NCBI GenBank assembly: GCA_037144075.1 | Contig: JBAWXM010000077.1 | Coordinates: forward strand, 1 to 17,549 | Reading direction: 5' to 3' | Length of the DNA: 17,549 bases | Origin: CAIPAT01 sp037144075 | GTDB taxonomy: Bacteria; Verrucomicrobiota; Lentisphaeria; Victivallales; Victivallaceae | Notes under the pieces: model-generated | What the model was told of the DNA's origin: nothing | Databases searched by the model: none | Seen by the model: the letters and a program-made list of their open reading frames with translations, nothing else | Made by a program: the position numbers and the translations under genes | Shown: positions 1 to 6,224 of the stretch, piece by piece | How positions within the stretch are numbered: position 1 is the first letter of the stretch | Layout of the letters: each line of letters begins with the position of its first letter

Positions 1-22
1 TTATCGGGGAGAAATTTGGGGG

Positions 23-82
23 TTGCCGGAGAGGAGCAAAGCCATCGCTTTGTAACAAACCGGCAAAGCCGAAAGTGCCTCC
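23..82. other. Nested inverted repeats, possible structured RNA
   Basis: A perfect 7-bp stem pairs TTGCCGG (23-29) with CCGGCAA (60-66). Inside it a perfect 6-bp stem pairs CAAAGC (37-42) with GCTTTG (47-52) around a 4-nt loop. GAGG (31-34), between the two stems, can also pair with CCTC (78-81) outside them, which would make a pseudoknot. I could not match this to a known riboswitch, tmRNA, SRP or RNase P signature. It may be the 3' part of an RNA that begins left of the window, or a palindromic intergenic repeat. Confidence 0.3.
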
Positions 83-201
83 GAGACACCAGTAGAAAGT
101 ACCAGTTATTTTTGAACGGCTCCTAAATAATAGAGTAAAACTTTAAAACTGGAATTTCATAACTGAATCCTTTTTGCCGATTACTATTTGAAAATCATTT
201 T

Positions 202-230
202 CTTCAATAGTATTGTAACAGGTTTATAAT
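202..230 (+). promoter_or_regulatory. Candidate alaS promoter
   Basis: A perfect -10 hexamer TATAAT lies at 225-230, 34 bases before the alaS ATG. The -35 position 17 bp upstream (CTTCAA, 202-207) matches the consensus poorly. A short palindrome CAATAGTATTG (205-215) sits between the two elements. Only the -10 is convincing. Confidence 0.4.
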
Positions 231-264
231 TAATTAAAACAAACAATGGATTGAGTATAACTGT

Positions 265-2043
265 ATGAAAGCTGTAGATTTACGTAAAAAATACATTGAT
301 TTTTTTGTCAGTAAAAAACATAAAGTCATTAAGAGCGCCTCGCTGATACCGGACAATGACCCTACTTGTCTGTTCACCACCGCCGGCATGCATCCGCTGG
401 TGCCGTTTCTCCAGGGGGAAAAACATCCGCTTGGCTGTCGCCTGGTCAATGTGCAGAAATGCATACGTACCGGTGACATCGAAGAAGTCGGCGATCCGGT
501 GCACTTGACATTTTTTGAAATGCTTGGCAACTGGTCGCTTGGCGATTATTTTAAAGAAGAGGCAATTCAATTCAGTTTTGAATTTCTGACCAGTCCGGAA
601 TGGCTGAATATTCCAATCCGCCAGCTCGCAGTCACAGTTTTCGCCGGAGACGAAGACGCGCCGTTTGACGATCTGGCCTATAATCTGTGGCATCGTCTCG
701 GCATCCCACTGCCACGCATTGCCAAACTCCCCAAAGCCGACAACTGGTGGGGGCCGGCGGGCCAGACCGGACCATGCGGTCCGGATACTGAAATGTTCTA
801 CTGGACCGGCCCCGGCGAAGCCCCGGAAACCTTTGACCCGAAAAACCGGCTCTGGGTTGAAATCTGGAACGACGTGTTCATGCAGTACAATAAAAATGCC
901 GAAGGCAAATATGAGCCGTCCACACAGCAGAACGTGGATACCGGCATGGGCGTGGAACGCGTAACCGCCGTGCTGCAGGGTAAATCCAGTTGTTATGATA
1001 CAGAGATTTTTCAGCCGGTTCTGCGTAAAATAGACGAACTGCGCGGCGTAGCCGCGCCGGAAGTCCGCACCAACTCGGAGCGCATCATTGCCGACCATAT
1101 CCGTTCTTCGGTCTTTATCATTGCCGACGGCATCACGCCGGGCAATGTTGACCAGTCATATGTGCTGCGCCGCCTGATCCGGCGGGCCATCCGTGAAGGA
1201 CGTAAACTCGGCATCGAAAAGGCGTTCATCGTGCCGGTGGCACAGGTTGTGATTGAGAATTTCTGTGATGTTTACGGCGAATTAAAGCAGAATGAAGCCA
1301 AAATCATCGAAGAACTGCATGCTGAAGAGAGCCAGTTTGAGCTTACTCTCGAAAAAGGCTCCAGGGAATTCGAGAAGCTGATTTCACGGGTTCCTGAACA
1401 TGTCACCAGGAAACTAATCAGCGGCAAGAATGCGTTCTTCCTGTATGAAACTTACGGATTTCCGCTGGAGTTGACTGAAGAAATGGCTGCGGAAAAAGGT
1501 TTTCAGGTAGACCGCGCCGGCTTCAATGAAGCCTTTGCCAAACATCAGGAACTTTCCCGCAAAGGTGCCGAGCAGAAATTCAAGGGCGGACTGGCGGACA
1601 GTTCCGAAGCAACCGCCGGCCTGCATACCGCAACTCATCTCCTGCAGGCGGCGCTGCGCAAAGTACTCGGGGAGCACGTCGAGCAGCGCGGATCGAATAT
1701 TACCGCAGAGCGTCTCCGCTTTGACTTTTCACATGATGACAGGATTTCTCAGGAGGACCTGGATAAAGTAGAGCAGATGGTTAACGAAGCCATCGCCGGA
1801 AAACTGACTGTTGACTGCCGGGAAATGACTGTAGAGGAAGCCAGGAATGAAGGCGCAATCGGCCTGTTCGGTGACCGTTACGGGGAAAAAGTGAAAGTTT
1901 ATACCATCGGCGACTTCAGCAAGGAAATCTGCGGCGGACCGCATGCTTCCAATACCGGCGAACTCGTTAAATTCAAAATTTTGAAGGAAGAGAGTTCCAG
2001 CAGAGGCGTCAGAAGAATCAAAGCGGTATTGATTAAAGAATAA
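265..2043 (+). CDS. alaS: Alanyl-tRNA synthetase, compact form
   Basis: Charges tRNA-Ala with alanine and clears mischarged Ser/Gly in cis. The class II core is clear: TTAGMHP (motif 1 region), an FFEMLGN-type motif 2 at residues 83-89, and GMGVER (227-232) as motif 3. The editing domain keeps its four metal ligands in HTATH (H454, H458) and CGGPH (C556, H560). The protein has 592 residues, against roughly 870-880 for the usual bacterial enzyme. Two parts are missing. Only 11 residues separate FKGG (439-442) from the editing HxxxH, so the beta-barrel segment that normally carries a 'PFYAE.GGQ.GD' motif is absent. The protein also ends about 30 residues after CGGPH, so the C-terminal DHHA1/C-Ala domain is absent. 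From memory, similar compact enzymes occur in CPR/Patescibacteria and some PVC bacteria. The ribosome site before ATG 265 is weak (GGATTGAG). Confidence 0.96.
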   Translation: MKAVDLRKKYIDFFVSKKHKVIKSASLIPDNDPTCLFTTAGMHPLVPFLQGEKHPLGCRLVNVQKCIRTGDIEEVGDPVHLTFFEMLGNWSLGDYFKEEAIQFSFEFLTSPEWLNIPIRQLAVTVFAGDEDAPFDDLAYNLWHRLGIPLPRIAKLPKADNWWGPAGQTGPCGPDTEMFYWTGPGEAPETFDPKNRLWVEIWNDVFMQYNKNAEGKYEPSTQQNVDTGMGVERVTAVLQGKSSCYDTEIFQPVLRKIDELRGVAAPEVRTNSERIIADHIRSSVFIIADGITPGNVDQSYVLRRLIRRAIREGRKLGIEKAFIVPVAQVVIENFCDVYGELKQNEAKIIEELHAEESQFELTLEKGSREFEKLISRVPEHVTRKLISGKNAFFLYETYGFPLELTEEMAAEKGFQVDRAGFNEAFAKHQELSRKGAEQKFKGGLADSSEATAGLHTATHLLQAALRKVLGEHVEQRGSNITAERLRFDFSHDDRISQEDLDKVEQMVNEAIAGKLTVDCREMTVEEARNEGAIGLFGDRYGEKVKVYTIGDFSKEICGGPHASNTGELVKFKILKEESSSRGVRRIKAVLIKE

Positions 2044-2070
2044 TATGTGCTATAGTTGTTATCTAATTTG

Positions 2071-2097
2071 GCAGACAAACTGAATAAATTTGTCTGC
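2071..2097. terminator. 9-bp hairpin after alaS
   Basis: GCAGACAAA (2071-2079) and TTTGTCTGC (2089-2097) form a perfect 9-bp stem with a 9-nt loop, 28 bases after the alaS stop. No T-run follows on the + strand, so it may be an RNA-processing or partial-termination signal between alaS and the STAS gene rather than a full intrinsic terminator. Confidence 0.4.
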
Positions 2098-2123
2098 ATC
2101 AGGTAAAAAAGGTTGCTGTTTGC

Positions 2124-2624
2124 ATGAAAAGAGCTGATTTGCTGATAGCCCATAATAAGGGCGTTTATAATATAAAAGTGGAAGGACGTGCCAATTTTGA
2201 GTACGGACTTCCTTTGCGTAATTTTGCCAAAAATCTCGAAGGCAAGTTCGAAAAAGTCTGTATTGACCTGACAAGCTGCACCGGCATGGACAGCACGTTC
2301 ATGGGGGTGCTGGCGATGATCGGGCTGAAAGCCCGTAAAGTCGGCGGGGTTGTTGAAATCATCAATGCCGACGCCAATAACCGCCATCTGCTGATCGGGC
2401 TTGGACTTGAAAAACTCTTTGCCTTCATTGAACGACAAGAAAACCTGGAAAATGCCGACTGGCAGGAAAGCGAATCAGACAAAGACCGGTTAACGACTGC
2501 CGAGACCGTGGTTGAAGCTCACCAGACCCTGATGGATGTTGATCAGCATAACATTCCAAAATTCGAAAAAGTTGTAGAATTCGCCCAGGAAGACCTCGAT
2601 AAAATAAAAAAAGCATCACAGTAA
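2124..2624 (+). CDS. STAS-domain protein (anti-sigma-factor antagonist-like)
   Basis: The first ~110 residues read as a STAS domain. A beta strand (KVCIDLTSCTGMDST, about 44-58) leads into the hallmark D-S-T turn at D56-S57-T58, followed by a helix (FMGVLAMIGLKA). In SpoIIAA-like antagonists the serine of this turn is phosphorylated by a partner kinase, so S57 is the predicted switch residue. A charged ~50-residue tail follows, rich in Asp, Glu and Lys and probably helical; I do not recognise it. No anti-sigma kinase, phosphatase or sigma factor lies in this window, so the partner is elsewhere. The gene follows alaS after 80 bases containing a hairpin. AAGG (2109-2112) is a distant, weak ribosome site. 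It could instead be a two-component or phospholipid-transport type STAS protein, but no such neighbours are seen. Confidence 0.85.
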   Translation: MKRADLLIAHNKGVYNIKVEGRANFEYGLPLRNFAKNLEGKFEKVCIDLTSCTGMDSTFMGVLAMIGLKARKVGGVVEIINADANNRHLLIGLGLEKLFAFIERQENLENADWQESESDKDRLTTAETVVEAHQTLMDVDQHNIPKFEKVVEFAQEDLDKIKKASQ

Positions 2625-2791
2625 TTTTCCCGCGCTCATGTTGATTCCTTACTGTTTTGCAATATTATATCCTGAATTATTTCTAGATAACTGCGTAAGC
2701 AGGTGTATGCTATTAAGTTAAAATATAACAATCCCGTCAGTCCATTTCCAGGACGAGGCGATTGCACAGAATAAACAGGAGATATTAATAT

Positions 2792-3259
2792 ATGAAAATG
2801 AGAGATGTTCTCGAAGAAAAAGTCAGCCGCAATCATCCGCCGTTATACAGTATCTGCCAGTGTGCCACTATCATGGATGCCGCGCAATACTTTCAAAGAG
2901 AGAATATCGGCGCAGCAATGGTGGAAAAAGAAAGTTCTGAACCTGGTTTCTACGCCGGCATTATAACTGCCAAAGATATTATCAGATGCATTGCGGAAAG
3001 CAGTAATCTGAACAATGTCCTGACCTCCCAGATCATGACGCAGGAAATGCTTACCGCCGATGTTAACGACGATGTGAGCTCTACAGTCAGGCGGATGCGC
3101 GAACATCACGTCCGTCACATTCCGTTGAAAGAACACGGCCGAATCATTGCGCTGATATCGATCCGCGACCTCATGCACTGCATTGATATGGAACAGGACA
3201 AGACCATGAGCGATATAAACGAAATGTTTGGAGCGCACCGCAGCAACGCCAGTTTTTAG
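2792..3259 (+). CDS. Tandem CBS-domain protein A
   Basis: A 155-residue protein consisting of two CBS motifs and almost nothing else. CBS1 covers about residues 18-70, with ENIGAAMVE and AGIITAKDIIRC. CBS2 covers about 80-140, with VRRMREHHVRHIPL and IIALISIRDLMHC, and a short tail ends in Phe. Stand-alone CBS pairs form Bateman modules that bind adenine nucleotides or SAM and usually regulate a partner; the ligand here cannot be told from sequence. It is a paralogue of the next gene: same length, no gaps needed, about 56% identity by hand count. AGGAG upstream supports ATG 2792; the Met at codon 3 is an alternative. A weak hairpin plus T-run (ATGAC/GTCAT, 3272-3288) follows the gene, so it may be transcribed separately from its sister. 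Confidence 0.9.
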   Translation: MKMRDVLEEKVSRNHPPLYSICQCATIMDAAQYFQRENIGAAMVEKESSEPGFYAGIITAKDIIRCIAESSNLNNVLTSQIMTQEMLTADVNDDVSSTVRRMREHHVRHIPLKEHGRIIALISIRDLMHCIDMEQDKTMSDINEMFGAHRSNASF

Positions 3260-3312
3260 GATGGCATATTCATGACATAGTCATTTTTGCCCTGAAACCA
3301 TTTGAAAAATAA

Positions 3313-3340
3313 TTGCAAAAATACGCAGATGTGTTATTTT
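3313..3340 (+). promoter_or_regulatory. Candidate promoter for CBS protein B
   Basis: TTGCAA (3313-3318) and TATTTT (3335-3340) are separated by 16 bp and precede the second CBS gene by 57 bases. The leader contains an inverted repeat ATAGCA...TGCTAT. This suggests the second paralogue has its own promoter. Confidence 0.4.
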
Positions 3341-3397
3341 GCTTAATAGCAAAGCAAAGTGTGCTATGGCGTCAGAAAAATCGGGAGGGACTAAAAT

Positions 3398-3865
3398 ATG
3401 AAGATGATCAAGGTTCTTGCAGAAAGAATAAACCGTAAAGTAGCGCCGATGCATGTTGTCGGCTACAATGCGACGATCGCCGAAACCGCCAAACTGTTCG
3501 TAAAAGAAAATATCGGCGCTGCCCTGGTTGAAAAATACGTTCCGGAGCATGGAGCTTTCGCCGGTATCATTTCCGAAAAGGACATTATCAAATGCTGTGC
3601 GGAAAACATTGATATAAACAATATTCCGATACATCAGATTATGCACAAAGACATGATTATCGCCAATGTACTCGATGACGTCAAAACAACTGTAAGAAAA
3701 ATGCGCGAAAATCATATCCGGCATATCCCGCTTGAAGAACACGGTAAAATTATCGCGCTGATATCAATCCGCGACCTGATGTACTGCGTTGACATGGAAC
3801 AGGAAATAGCCATGAGCCATATCAATGACATGTTCGGAGCAACCCGCCGCGACGTTAACTTTTAA
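3398..3865 (+). CDS. Tandem CBS-domain protein B
   Basis: Second copy of the 155-residue two-CBS protein. CBS1 is marked by ENIGAALVE and AGIISEKDIIKC, CBS2 by VRKMRENHIRHIPL and IIALISIRDLMYC. The strongest conservation with protein A is in the second CBS motif and in the tail (IND/EMFGA, then R, ending in Phe). The first ~30 residues and the linker between the two motifs have diverged most, as expected if the copies now answer different ligands or partners. GGGAGGGAC gives a strong ribosome site 8-9 bases before ATG 3398. The gene lies upstream of the PerR cluster on the same strand but 246 bases away, so a role in oxygen or redox response is only positional inference. Confidence 0.9.
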   Translation: MKMIKVLAERINRKVAPMHVVGYNATIAETAKLFVKENIGAALVEKYVPEHGAFAGIISEKDIIKCCAENIDINNIPIHQIMHKDMIIANVLDDVKTTVRKMRENHIRHIPLEEHGKIIALISIRDLMYCVDMEQEIAMSHINDMFGATRRDVNF

Positions 3866-4045
3866 TTTTGCATAGCTTAGCTTGGGACGGTAACGGTGCA
3901 TATCGCACCGTGCCGGCGAGAATATCTGCATTGCTTAGCCTGCATCTACTGAAGCAGTACTACAGACACACTACTTTTGCGTGAGTTCCATCTCTTTAAA
4001 TACTGACGTATATTATAAAAAAACATTAATTTTTAATTAAAACAG

Positions 4046-4073
4046 TTGCATGGAATATTTAGAGCAGTATTAT
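4046..4073 (+). promoter_or_regulatory. Candidate perR promoter
   Basis: TTGCAT (4046-4051) and TATTAT (4068-4073) with a 16-bp spacer. The predicted start of transcription is near 4080, about 30 bases before the proposed ATT start codon. The placement also argues that the ATG at 4050 is not a translation start, because it would lie inside the -35 element. Confidence 0.5.
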
Positions 4074-4075
4074 AA

Positions 4076-4090
4076 AAATAGTAACTATTA
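4076..4090 (+). promoter_or_regulatory. Candidate PerR/Fur-type operator (7-1-7 inverted repeat)
   Basis: AAATAGTAACTATTA is an inverted repeat with a single central base (AATAGT-A-ACTATT). It has the 7-1-7 layout of Fur-family boxes and matches the Bacillus Per box TTATAATnATTATAA at about 9 of 14 positions. It overlaps the predicted transcription start of the regulator gene, where an autorepressor would be expected to bind. Confidence 0.4.
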
Positions 4091-4111
4091 TCAAAAGCCA
4101 GGATTTCAATT

Positions 4112-4501
4112 ATTAAATTAAGCAATACAATTCAACGCAGAATAATTCTTGAGGAACTGAATAAGCTCAAGACTCATCCCACTGCGGATGAACTGTATAT
4201 CATTGTCAGGGATAAACTGCCTCAGATCAGCCTGGGAACCGTCTATCGCAATCTTGACCAGTTATCGGCGGCCGGAGCTATCCAGAAGCTGGAAATCGCC
4301 GGCAAGCAAAAGCGATTTGACGGACAGGTAAACAGGCACTATCATATAAGGTGTATAAAATGTGATTGTGTCGAAGATATCCCCGATGAGGAAATGACTG
4401 AAATAGATTGCAAGTTAAGTGAAATTATTGAATCAATGCAGTTTGAAGGTTACAGACTGGAGCTTAACGGCAAATGCAGTAAGTGCGGCCGTAAAAGATA
4501 A
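4112..4501 (+). CDS. perR: PerR-type peroxide-sensing Fur-family regulator (ATT start proposed)
   Basis: A 129-residue Fur-family repressor. The winged helix contains THPTADELY and ISLGTVYRNLDQL. The regulatory metal ligands H22, D70, H76, H78 and D89 fall at a constant offset of 15 from B. subtilis PerR H37, D85, H91, H93 and D104. C81, C84, C122 and C125 form the structural zinc site. Asp at position 70 favours PerR over Fur. The reading frame has no ATG, GTG or TTG between the upstream stop (4082-4084) and the conserved start of the domain. The family normally begins just before '(R/K)L(T/S)...QR', which points to ATT at 4112 (reading M-K-L-S-N-T-I-Q-R-R). AGGA (4100-4103) is 8 bases upstream; ATT 4109 and 4103 are alternatives. 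The gene lies 46 bases before rubrerythrin and probably controls the cluster and itself. Confidence 0.9.
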   Translation: MKLSNTIQRRIILEELNKLKTHPTADELYIIVRDKLPQISLGTVYRNLDQLSAAGAIQKLEIAGKQKRFDGQVNRHYHIRCIKCDCVEDIPDEEMTEIDCKLSEIIESMQFEGYRLELNGKCSKCGRKR

Positions 4502-4547
4502 CAGTTGATGTTATTAGCTAAAACACTAAACAGTGAGGAGGATTTCT

Positions 4548-5123
4548 ATGTCAAGCATTAAGGGAACAGAAACCGAAAAAAATCTGTTAAAAGCCTTCGC
4601 CGGAGAGTCCCAGGCCAGAAACCGCTATGGTTATTTCGCCTCGCAGGCAAAAAGCGAAGGACTGGTTCAAATTGCCGCTATTTTTGATATAACCGCGGAT
4701 CAGGAACGGCTCCATGCCAAGCGCTATTTCAGTTTTCTTGAGGGCGGTGAACTGGAAATAACTGCCGCTTACCCGGCAGGCAAAGTCGGGACGACTGCTG
4801 AAAACCTGAAAGCGGCTGCCGCCGGCGAACATATGGAATGGGAAAGTCTGTACCCGTCGTTTGCTGACGTGGCGGATAAAGAAGGATTCCCAAGTGTAGC
4901 CTCAGCTTTCCGCACTGTTTCCAAAGCTGAAAAACATCATGAAGAACGTTACCTTGCACTGCTGAAAAACCTTGAGAACAATACATTGTTCGAAAAGTCT
5001 GAAGAAGTTACCTGGGAATGCTCGAAATGCGGTTATTTACACAAAGGAAAAACTCCGCCGAACAAATGTCCTGCATGCCAGCATCCCAAGGAATATTTTG
5101 TCGTTCTCTCTGAAAACTATTAA
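4548..5123 (+). CDS. rbr: Rubrerythrin (NADH-/rubredoxin-linked peroxidase)
   Basis: Reduces hydrogen peroxide to water in the cytoplasm of anaerobes with electrons from rubredoxin. It has 191 residues, the classical rubrerythrin length. The N-terminal four-helix diiron domain carries E20 (AGESQARNRY), the ExxH pair E53/H56 (QERLHAKRY), E94 (AGEHMEWE) and a second ExxH, E128/H131 (AEKHHEERY). The C-terminal rubredoxin-like Fe(Cys)4 domain has C158, C161, C174 and C177 (CSKCGY...CPAC). ATG 4548 is chosen because GAGGAGG lies 7-8 bases upstream; the in-frame GTG at 4533 would sit inside that site. The gene is 46 bases after perR and 30 bases before dfx, so it is probably co-transcribed with both. 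Confidence 0.97.
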   Translation: MSSIKGTETEKNLLKAFAGESQARNRYGYFASQAKSEGLVQIAAIFDITADQERLHAKRYFSFLEGGELEITAAYPAGKVGTTAENLKAAAAGEHMEWESLYPSFADVADKEGFPSVASAFRTVSKAEKHHEERYLALLKNLENNTLFEKSEEVTWECSKCGYLHKGKTPPNKCPACQHPKEYFVVLSENY

Positions 5124-5153
5124 TATATAAACCATTAAGCAAGGAGAATCATC

Positions 5154-5546
5154 ATGACTATGAAAAGAAGCCAGATTTACAAATGCGCACATAGCGGGTT
5201 AACCGTGGAAGTGCTTACCTCGGAAGATCAGTGCGTCAAACTTGAATGTTGCGGCGATGAAATGCAGCTGCTTCAGGCTAAAACCAGTGATGCAGGCAAG
5301 GAGAAACATGTTCCGGTATTGACCGGCAATGAAAAAGGCATCAAGGTTGTCGTCGGCACCATTCCACACCCTATGGATGAAAATCACTATATCATGTGGA
5401 TTGAAGTTGCCAACGGCCCTTACGTAAATCGCAAGTATTTAAAGCCCGGCGAAGCACCTGAAGCGGAATTTTATGTTCCATTGCAGAGCCATCTGGAAGT
5501 CCGTTCATACTGCAATCTGCATGGTCTCTGGACCGGCGGAAAATAA
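5154..5546 (+). CDS. dfx: Desulfoferrodoxin / superoxide reductase with altered centre I
   Basis: Reduces superoxide to hydrogen peroxide without releasing O2. The C-terminal catalytic Fe(His4Cys) centre is complete: E50-K51-H52 (KEKHVPV), H72 and H78 (TIPHPMDENHYIMWIE), C120 and H123 (SYCNLHGLW). The N-terminal desulforedoxin-like domain is unusual. The canonical CxxC reads C11-A-H-S14, so the second cysteine is serine, while the later CC pair is kept (C32-C33, LECCGDEM) and an extra cysteine sits at 27. Centre I may therefore be lost, bind iron through Ser, or use C27. That places the protein between the two-iron class I and one-iron class II enzymes. Length is 130 residues, as usual for the two-domain form. 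AAGGAG lies 7 bases before ATG 5154. Confidence 0.95.
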   Translation: MTMKRSQIYKCAHSGLTVEVLTSEDQCVKLECCGDEMQLLQAKTSDAGKEKHVPVLTGNEKGIKVVVGTIPHPMDENHYIMWIEVANGPYVNRKYLKPGEAPEAEFYVPLQSHLEVRSYCNLHGLWTGGK

Positions 5547-5555
5547 TCTGTATTC

Positions 5556-5588
5556 ATATTCCCTGCGCTTGATTTGAGCCGGGAATAT
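5556..5588. promoter_or_regulatory. Hairpin in the dfx-ferritin gap
   Basis: ATATTCCC (5556-5563) and GGGAATAT (5581-5588) form a perfect 8-bp stem with a 17-nt loop, just before the ferritin ribosome site at about 5597-5604. No T-run follows, so it is more likely an mRNA-processing or stability element than a terminator. Confidence 0.35.
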
Positions 5589-5609
5589 AATCATAAAAAG
5601 AGGTGTACT

Positions 5610-6143
5610 ATGCTGAGCAAGGCAATGGAAAAAGCACTGAACGATCAGGTAAATTTCGAAATATATTCTTCGTACCTTTACATGGCTATGACTTCCGCGC
5701 TGGAAGCCATGAACTACAAAGGCGCCGCGCACTGGATGCGTATTCAAACTTTGGAAGAACTCTTTCACGCTAATAAATTCTTTAACTACATCATTGACCG
5801 CGAGGGCAGAGCAACCCTTCAGGAAATTAAAAGACCGAAAACCGAATGGAAATCATTGTTTGATGTATTTGAAGACGCGCATAAGCACGAACAACTTGTT
5901 ACATCCAGAATCTGCAATCTGGTTGACCTGGCGTTAACTGAAAAAGACCATGTGACTAACAGCACTCTCCAGTGGTTTGTCACCGAACAGATTGAAGAGG
6001 AAAGCAACGGCAAAACCATCATTGAAAAAATCAAAAGAACTAAAAACTCAACAGATAGTTTAATGATTATTGATAATGAGCTGGCCGCGCGCGTATTGTC
6101 GCCGATGGCCAATATAACCGCGGCCGTTGCCGCCCCGTTATAA
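5610..6143 (+). CDS. ftnA: Bacterial non-haem ferritin (FtnA-like)
   Basis: A 24-mer iron-storage cage that oxidises Fe(II) at a ferroxidase centre and stores Fe(III), limiting Fenton chemistry next to the peroxide enzymes. It has 177 residues starting at ATG 5610, with AAAGAGGTG just upstream; the longer TTG start at 5574 would begin inside the upstream hairpin loop and adds an unconserved tail. Ferroxidase ligands fall on the same numbers as E. coli FtnA: E17, E50, H53 and E94, with Q127 and E130; E49, E126 and E129 fit the third (C) iron site. There is no Met haem ligand or bacterioferritin pattern, so this is FtnA rather than Bfr. The last ~15 residues are Ala-rich. Confidence 0.95.
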   Translation: MLSKAMEKALNDQVNFEIYSSYLYMAMTSALEAMNYKGAAHWMRIQTLEELFHANKFFNYIIDREGRATLQEIKRPKTEWKSLFDVFEDAHKHEQLVTSRICNLVDLALTEKDHVTNSTLQWFVTEQIEEESNGKTIIEKIKRTKNSTDSLMIIDNELAARVLSPMANITAAVAAPL

Positions 6144-6164
6144 TCCTGTTCCGCAAATTGGGTA

Positions 6165-6197
6165 ATGCGTCAGGTTTAACCAATAAATTTGACGCAT
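6165..6197. promoter_or_regulatory. Hairpin in the flavodiiron gene leader
   Basis: ATGCGTCA (6165-6172) and TGACGCAT (6190-6197) form a perfect 8-bp stem with a 17-nt loop. It is followed by CC rather than a T-run and lies 27 bases before the flavodiiron start codon. It may be a processing site that separates the mRNA levels of the ferritin and flavodiiron genes. Confidence 0.35.
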
Positions 6198-6224
6198 CCT
6201 GTTAATCCGGTTAAAGGTAGCAAG

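Larger units (their letters stand above)
1..264. other. Gene-free leader upstream of alaS
   Basis: No start-to-stop gene is visible. One frame is open from the left edge to a TAA at 124-126 (41 codons), but its translation is rich in Arg and Ser and resembles nothing I know, so I do not call a partial gene. The left 90 bases hold nested inverted repeats, listed separately. The right part is AT-rich and carries the candidate alaS promoter. Confidence 0.5.
3866..4111. other. Intergenic region with hairpin, direct repeats and perR control region
   Basis: ACGGTGC (3893-3899) and GCACCGT (3905-3911) form a perfect 7-bp hairpin with no T-run. It is flanked by two near-identical direct repeats, GCATAGCTTAGCTTGG (3870-3885) and GCATTGCTTAGCCTGC (3928-3943), matching at 13 of 16 positions. 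The right half is very AT-rich and carries the perR promoter and a candidate operator. Confidence 0.5.

Noticed and set aside
1..126. C-terminal fragment of a protein gene (41 open codons)
   Set aside because: The stretch is explained better by nested inverted repeats, and the translation shows no recognisable family.
280..1098. 272-codon open frame on the - strand
   Set aside because: It lies fully antisense to alaS, whose protein motifs are unmistakable, and its translation has no recognisable domain.
1899..2438. 179-codon - strand frame over the alaS-STAS junction
   Set aside because: Antisense to two supported genes and without homology.
4050..4121. 23-codon ATG ORF just before perR as a frameshifted N-terminus
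   Set aside because: It starts inside the predicted -35 element, is in a different frame, and its sequence (Tyr/Asn-rich) does not resemble a Fur-family N-terminus.
4533..4547. GTG start for rubrerythrin adding five residues
   Set aside because: The extension is the ribosome-binding site itself; ATG 4548 is correctly spaced.
5574..5609. TTG start for ferritin adding 12 residues
   Set aside because: It lies in the loop of a hairpin, and only ATG 5610 puts the ferroxidase residues at the family numbering with a good ribosome site.
6189..6224. TTG start for the flavodiiron protein
   Set aside because: It overlaps the 3' arm of the leader hairpin; ATG 6225 has AAAGG 7 bases upstream.
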